Shown: positions 7,280-10,177 of the stretch, piece after piece
How positions within the stretch are numbered: position 1 is the stretch's first letter
Layout of the letters: every line of letters begins with the position of its first letter
Origin: an uncultured Eubacteriales bacterium
Lineage (GTDB): Bacteria > Bacillota > Clostridia > Oscillospirales > Acutalibacteraceae
Assembly (NCBI GenBank): GCA_900313475.1
Contig: OMRJ01000106.1
Location: 1 to 10,177, forward strand
Direction: 5' to 3'
DNA length: 10,177 bases
Translations under genes and position numbers: made by a program
The notes under the pieces: generated by a model
The model's input: only the letters and a program-made list of their open reading frames with translations
What the model was told of the DNA's origin: nothing
The model's database searches: none

Positions 7280-7315
7280 GGGCTGTAAAAAACTCGGTTT
7301 TTTACAGCCCTTTTT
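7280..7315 (+). terminator. Orphan terminator-like hairpin
   Basis: A perfect 13-bp stem pairs 7280-7292 (GGGCTGTAAAAAA) with 7298-7310. The loop is 5 nt (CTCGG) and five T follow (7311-7315). This is a full intrinsic terminator on the + strand, yet no gene is recognised between it and the previous terminator at 7105. It may be a back-up stop, the end of a small RNA, or part of a repeat element. Confidence 0.7.
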
Positions 7316-7348
7316 AGGGGATAGCAAAAAGATGAGGAACAGACAAAC

Positions 7349-7384
7349 TAAGCAAAATCAAGGCTTCAGACTTGATTTTGCTTA
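7349..7384. repeat. Perfect 14-bp inverted repeat
   Basis: TAAGCAAAATCAAG (7349-7362) is exactly complementary to CTTGATTTTGCTTA (7371-7384), with an 8-nt loop. No T-run follows on either strand, so it is not a standard terminator. The small CGTAC-AAAG-GTACG hairpin follows 8 nt later. The pair looks like part of a structured repeat or non-coding RNA rather than a coding gene. Confidence 0.75.
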
Positions 7385-7429
7385 CCCGAAGGCGTACAAA
7401 GGTACGTCGAGCGGTGAAGTTTTTCTGTA

Positions 7430-7553
7430 GTATAAAACATAAAACGGACATCTTCTTAATTACCGGAGCAAACTTATGCGGTTATCGCAGTCTTTTGGAT
7501 TTGCAATTCCGTTAACATATCATGTAAAAACGTTGATCTTTACTGTTTTATAC
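7430..7553. repeat. Spaced 10-bp inverted pair GTATAAAACA / TGTTTTATAC
   Basis: GTATAAAACA (7430-7439) and its exact complement (7544-7553) bracket 104 bases without a recognisable gene. They could be terminal inverted repeats of a very small element. They could equally be a chance match in AT-rich sequence; no duplicated target site was found at the edges. Confidence 0.25.
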
Positions 7554-7630
7554 GGTCGTCGCTTTTTTTACATCCCATTCTGTTTTAAACTCGTTCGCGA
7601 AATTTATATGTTCCGTTAAGAATATACATC

Positions 7631-9937
7631 TTAAAAAAGATTTATAACGGTGAAGTTTCCCGTTTCAAGCTTTTTATAGCTTAACCGGCTGTCTTCAAAC
7701 GTATATCCGAACGGTAGCTTTATTTCGCCGTATATTTCATCGGGCGTATTGACAGCAAGCTTGATTTTGCCGTCGGAGCGTTCCCAGTGCACCGAAACTT
7801 TTCCGCATACTGTGTCGTAATATGCCTCTGCGAAACCGAGCGAATCTATAAATCGAGGCTGAATATCGACATTCTTTTCGCCGTCGCGATGCGGGTTGAC
7901 GTTTATTCCGCCGATGTACTGAATGAACCATGCGGAATAATCGCCGAGAAAGTGGTGATTGAGGGAGGACGGAAATTTTCCGTCCTTCACAAATTCCTCC
8001 GGCAGCGCCGTCAGTCCCTGTTCGACTAAATGACCGTACGACGGATAGTCGCGGCGTGTAATCATTTTGTATGCAAGATCCGCTTCGCCGAAATCGGCAA
8101 GCACGCGGAACAGTACCTTTGTGCCGATAAGACCGATGTCAATCTTATCGTCGGACGCGTGAATTATCTGTAAAAGCCGAGCAAAAGCCGCCTGTTTTTC
8201 GGAATCGTTAAAAAGTCCGTAGTAAATTGCGGCTGCCTGTCCCGTTTGAGAGTTGCCCTTTGCCGTCATCGTGCCGAAGTCGATGAGATATTTTCTGCCG
8301 TTTTCCCTCAATTTTTCATATATGCTCCGACAAAAGTCGCTCTGCTCTTGAAGCCCGATTTCCCTCAGCATGAACGACGCTTTTTCCATGTTGTCCATCG
8401 ACGCAAGTGTGTCGGTAAGCTCAAGCGGCGGTTTTACTGCGCTGACTGGACACCAATCGCCCAAGCCGAAGCATGCCAGACCGCGTTCGTTGAGTTTTTT
8501 CGACAGATAATCGGCGTAGCGAATAAATGCGGCGGCGTTGTCTTCTATTATTTTTTTGTCACCGCGCATTATATACGTCTGATAGGAGAGATTGAAAAGC
8601 ACGGCGTCCCACACAGGTCCGTTGCCCCAGTGATAACCCCATCCTCCGGTCGGAATAATGCCGGGAAGCTGTCCGTTTTCGGTCTGCGCGGCTCTGATAT
8701 TGTCGAGCCACTGCGCATAGCTCTTTTCGGGCGCGAAGTTATACGATGTCTGTTCCGACGAAACCGATGCATCGCCCGTCCACCCGTTTTTCTCGCGATG
8801 AGGGCAATCCGTGGGGAAGTAATAAAAGTTTGAAAGCGTTGAGTTTCTTGCAATTTTTTGCAGTTCATTTGCCGTTTCGTCCGAGCAGCGGAAATTGCCG
8901 CGCGTTTCGATTGCAGAGGAATATTTAGTAAATATGAGCAAATCTTCGGTTGCCTGTTCATCCTCAAGACCGAGCACAAGCGCATAACGGGCGCCGTGAT
9001 ATGTGAACATCGGCGTGAATTCTTCCTCGCCCTCGCCGTTCAGAATATAGATATCGCGCTGCGAGTATCCTTCCGGAAAGAAATCTATGTTGCTGTATTC
9101 AAGCTCGCCGTTTTCGTTCAAAAACTCGGCAAACTGAATGTCTATCTGCTGACCGCGTTTTCCCGAAATTTTGAGTGTTTCGATGCCTGCGGTGTTCTCG
9201 CCGAAGTCATAGAGCCAGCCGTCGGTTTCTTTTGAACAGACCTCTGCCGCTTCTTTTACCACGTCATGCCGCGGACGGTACTCCGCTTTTTTACATTTTG
9301 TAATGCTTATCGGCTTCAGCGGTTCGCCTGTCGGAAGTATCGGTTCGGCGGTACACATTATCCTTTTTCCGCGCGGAGTCTCGGCGCGAACGGCAGTTTG
9401 CCATTTCGAATCGTCGAAATCGGGCAGAAAGCAGCCTTTTATCTCTTTGCGCGCGTCATAGAAACAGCCGCACCTCAAATCGTCAAAGGTTATAGCCGAC
9501 GGATGTGTTTTTACGTCGGAATCGGCTTCAAGCACTGTTTTATTACCGTTTTTATCCGTTATCTCGATTGCAAAGGCAAAGCGCGGCGCGCCCCTGAAAT
9601 CGGCAAGATCAAAGTCCCATATCTGTCCGCCCGGACAGTTTTGCATGCCGTTTCCGAGAATGACGCCGAGCGTGTTTTTGCCGCTTTTTATGTACGGTGT
9701 AAGATCGTAGCTGTCATAGTAAACGAAGTGATCGGGGTTTGAAATGTAAGGCGCGATAATGCCTTTTGTGATTTTTTTACCGTTGATAAAGACCTCATAA
9801 AATCCGAGTCCTGTTATTGTCAGTTCGGCGCTGTTACCGTCACATACGGTAAAGCTTTTGCGGAACATCGGGGCGGGAACATGGTGAGTGTAGGTCGAAT
9901 AATCGTAACCGGCACAAATAAATTTACACGATAACAT
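7631..9937 (-). CDS. Alpha-L-rhamnosidase, glycoside hydrolase family 78, cytoplasmic
   Basis: Encodes 768 residues. GH78 enzymes release terminal alpha-L-rhamnose from pectin-derived oligosaccharides and plant glycosides by an inverting mechanism. Residues about 1-170 form an N-terminal beta-sandwich (FRKSFTV, GFYEVFINGKKI, GVILGNGM), about 240-340 a second beta domain (YDFGENTAGIETL), and about 345-680 the (alpha/alpha)6 catalytic barrel. The hallmark DCPHREKNGWTGD (377-389) gives Asp377, Glu382 and Asp389, with the same spacing as the catalytic acidic residues Asp567, Glu572 and Asp579 of Bacillus RhaB. ALPEEF (644-649) is the probable site of the second catalytic Glu, followed by SLNHHFLGDYSAW. 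A C-terminal beta domain ends the protein. There is no signal peptide, so it likely acts on imported oligosaccharides. The ATG has AGGAG upstream, overlapping the end of the preceding gene, which argues for one transcript. It is somewhat shorter than the 900-1000 residues of many GH78 enzymes. Confidence 0.9.
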   Translation of the reverse strand: MLSCKFICAGYDYSTYTHHVPAPMFRKSFTVCDGNSAELTITGLGFYEVFINGKKITKGIIAPYISNPDHFVYYDSYDLTPYIKSGKNTLGVILGNGMQNCPGGQIWDFDLADFRGAPRFAFAIEITDKNGNKTVLEADSDVKTHPSAITFDDLRCGCFYDARKEIKGCFLPDFDDSKWQTAVRAETPRGKRIMCTAEPILPTGEPLKPISITKCKKAEYRPRHDVVKEAAEVCSKETDGWLYDFGENTAGIETLKISGKRGQQIDIQFAEFLNENGELEYSNIDFFPEGYSQRDIYILNGEGEEEFTPMFTYHGARYALVLGLEDEQATEDLLIFTKYSSAIETRGNFRCSDETANELQKIARNSTLSNFYYFPTDCPHREKNGWTGDASVSSEQTSYNFAPEKSYAQWLDNIRAAQTENGQLPGIIPTGGWGYHWGNGPVWDAVLFNLSYQTYIMRGDKKIIEDNAAAFIRYADYLSKKLNERGLACFGLGDWCPVSAVKPPLELTDTLASMDNMEKASFMLREIGLQEQSDFCRSIYEKLRENGRKYLIDFGTMTAKGNSQTGQAAAIYYGLFNDSEKQAAFARLLQIIHASDDKIDIGLIGTKVLFRVLADFGEADLAYKMITRRDYPSYGHLVEQGLTALPEEFVKDGKFPSSLNHHFLGDYSAWFIQYIGGINVNPHRDGEKNVDIQPRFIDSLGFAEAYYDTVCGKVSVHWERSDGKIKLAVNTPDEIYGEIKLPFGYTFEDSRLSYKKLETGNFTVINLF

Positions 9938-9953
9938 TTTTTTTGATCTCCTC

Positions 9954-10177
9954 TCAAATTTGTTTTAGCTTATATGACACGTTTTCGCCCGTGACCGTTA
10001 CCACCGCATAGTCTCCCTTGCGGATGCTTCCGGGATTCAGCAGCAAAAGCCCGTCCGTGTCATCGGCGAATTGCGAATGCGTGTGCCCGAAAAGACAAAT
10101 GCGCGCATTTTGCTCCCTTGCCGCGAGCGACAGTCGATACAGTCCGCTTTTGACATCGTACCTGTGCCCGTGGCATG
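9954..10177 (-). CDS. YfcE/MJ0936-type metallophosphoesterase, C-terminal part
   Basis: Only the last 73 codons lie in the window; the 5' end is beyond the right edge. The readable part begins CHGHRYDVKSGLYRL and contains CLFGHTHSQF (28-37) and LLLLNPGSIRKG (43-54). These are the GHG(H), GHTH and NPGS signatures of small bacterial calcineurin-like phosphodiesterases of the YfcE/MJ0936 family, whose His residues bind two metals (often Mn). These proteins are cytoplasmic and hydrolyse model phosphodiesters; the natural substrate is usually unknown. Its TGA stop is 16 nt before the rhamnosidase ATG, and the rhamnosidase ribosome site lies in that gap, so the two are probably in one operon. A functional link between them is not evident. 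This gene was recovered by reading the minus strand directly, since it is cut by the window edge. Confidence 0.88.
   Translation of the reverse strand, partial: CHGHRYDVKSGLYRLSLAAREQNARICLFGHTHSQFADDTDGLLLLNPGSIRKGDYAVVTVTGENVSYKLKQI

Larger units (their letters stand above)
7106..7630. other. 525-nt intergenic island without a convincing gene, rich in hairpins
   Basis: No reading frame here has both a good ribosome site and recognisable protein features. The island does contain several structured elements, listed separately: a tRNA T-arm-like motif (7108-7143), a small CTTGC/GCAAG hairpin (7181-7194), a CTTTTTG/CAAAAAG pair (7233-7239 and 7257-7263), a terminator-like hairpin (7280-7315), a perfect 14-bp inverted repeat (7349-7384), a CGTAC/GTACG mini-hairpin (about 7393-7406) and a 10-bp inverted pair (7430-7553). 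The 9-mer TTCCGTTAA occurs twice (7507-7515 and 7611-7619). The last 200 bases are AT-rich. The island lies between convergent units, a common place for repetitive or mobile non-coding elements. I see no transposase or integrase remnant. Confidence 0.6.

Noticed and set aside
7182..7430. 82-residue reading frame on the + strand
   Set aside because: It runs straight through the 13-bp terminator hairpin and the 14-bp dyad, begins inside a small hairpin without a ribosome site, and has no recognisable domain or membrane pattern. It is most likely a chance frame across the structured island.
7476..7619. 47-codon + strand frame starting MRLSQSFGF
   Set aside because: It has only a weak GGAGC upstream, its composition reflects AT-rich spacer, and it matches nothing I recognise. 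It is possible but not supported.
8246..8833. 195-residue + strand frame opposite the rhamnosidase
   Set aside because: It is the antisense shadow of the GH78 gene, whose catalytic motifs and length are clear. It shows no protein-family signature of its own.

Overview
The window looks like a chromosomal segment of a Gram-positive anaerobe of the class Clostridia, perhaps an uncultured gut or rumen Oscillospirales/Ruminococcaceae-like lineage. This is inferred from moderate GC content, strong AGGAGG-type ribosome sites before nearly every gene, intrinsic terminators, and the clostridial flavour of the proteins. The exact taxon cannot be fixed from sequence alone.

Left two thirds (1-6487, + strand): a tight myo-inositol catabolism operon in the order iolC (3' end only), iolB, iolD, iolE, iolA, iolG. 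Gaps are 1 to 30 nt and the operon is closed by a strong hairpin terminator. IolG oxidises inositol to inosose, IolE dehydrates it, IolD opens the ring, IolB isomerises 5-deoxyglucuronate, IolC phosphorylates the product, and IolA turns the semialdehyde released by the aldolase (IolJ, not in the window) into an acyl-CoA. No transporter, aldolase or iolR-type regulator is visible. The operon promoter lies upstream of the window.

Middle (6488-7105, + strand): a small stand-alone gene with its own plausible promoter, an AT-rich dyad next to that promoter, and a textbook terminator. It encodes a chagasin-like (MEROPS I42 type) cysteine-protease-inhibitor domain behind an N-terminal hydrophobic segment.

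Intergenic island (7106-7630): about 525 bases with no convincing gene but unusually dense in secondary structure. It holds a tRNA T-arm-like motif inside an 8-bp inverted repeat (read on the minus strand), an orphan terminator-like hairpin, a perfect 14-bp inverted repeat and a looser 10-bp inverted pair. It may be a repetitive or mobile non-coding element or a relic insertion site, and it is the least explained part of the window.

Right third (7631-10177, - strand): a cytoplasmic GH78 alpha-L-rhamnosidase gene directly downstream of the 3' end of a YfcE/MJ0936-type metallophosphoesterase gene. The gap is 16 nt, so they are probably co-transcribed, converging on the inositol operon. Overall this is a carbohydrate-utilisation region of a plant-polysaccharide or phytate-rich habitat. 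I see no CRISPR array, transposase or complete RNA gene.
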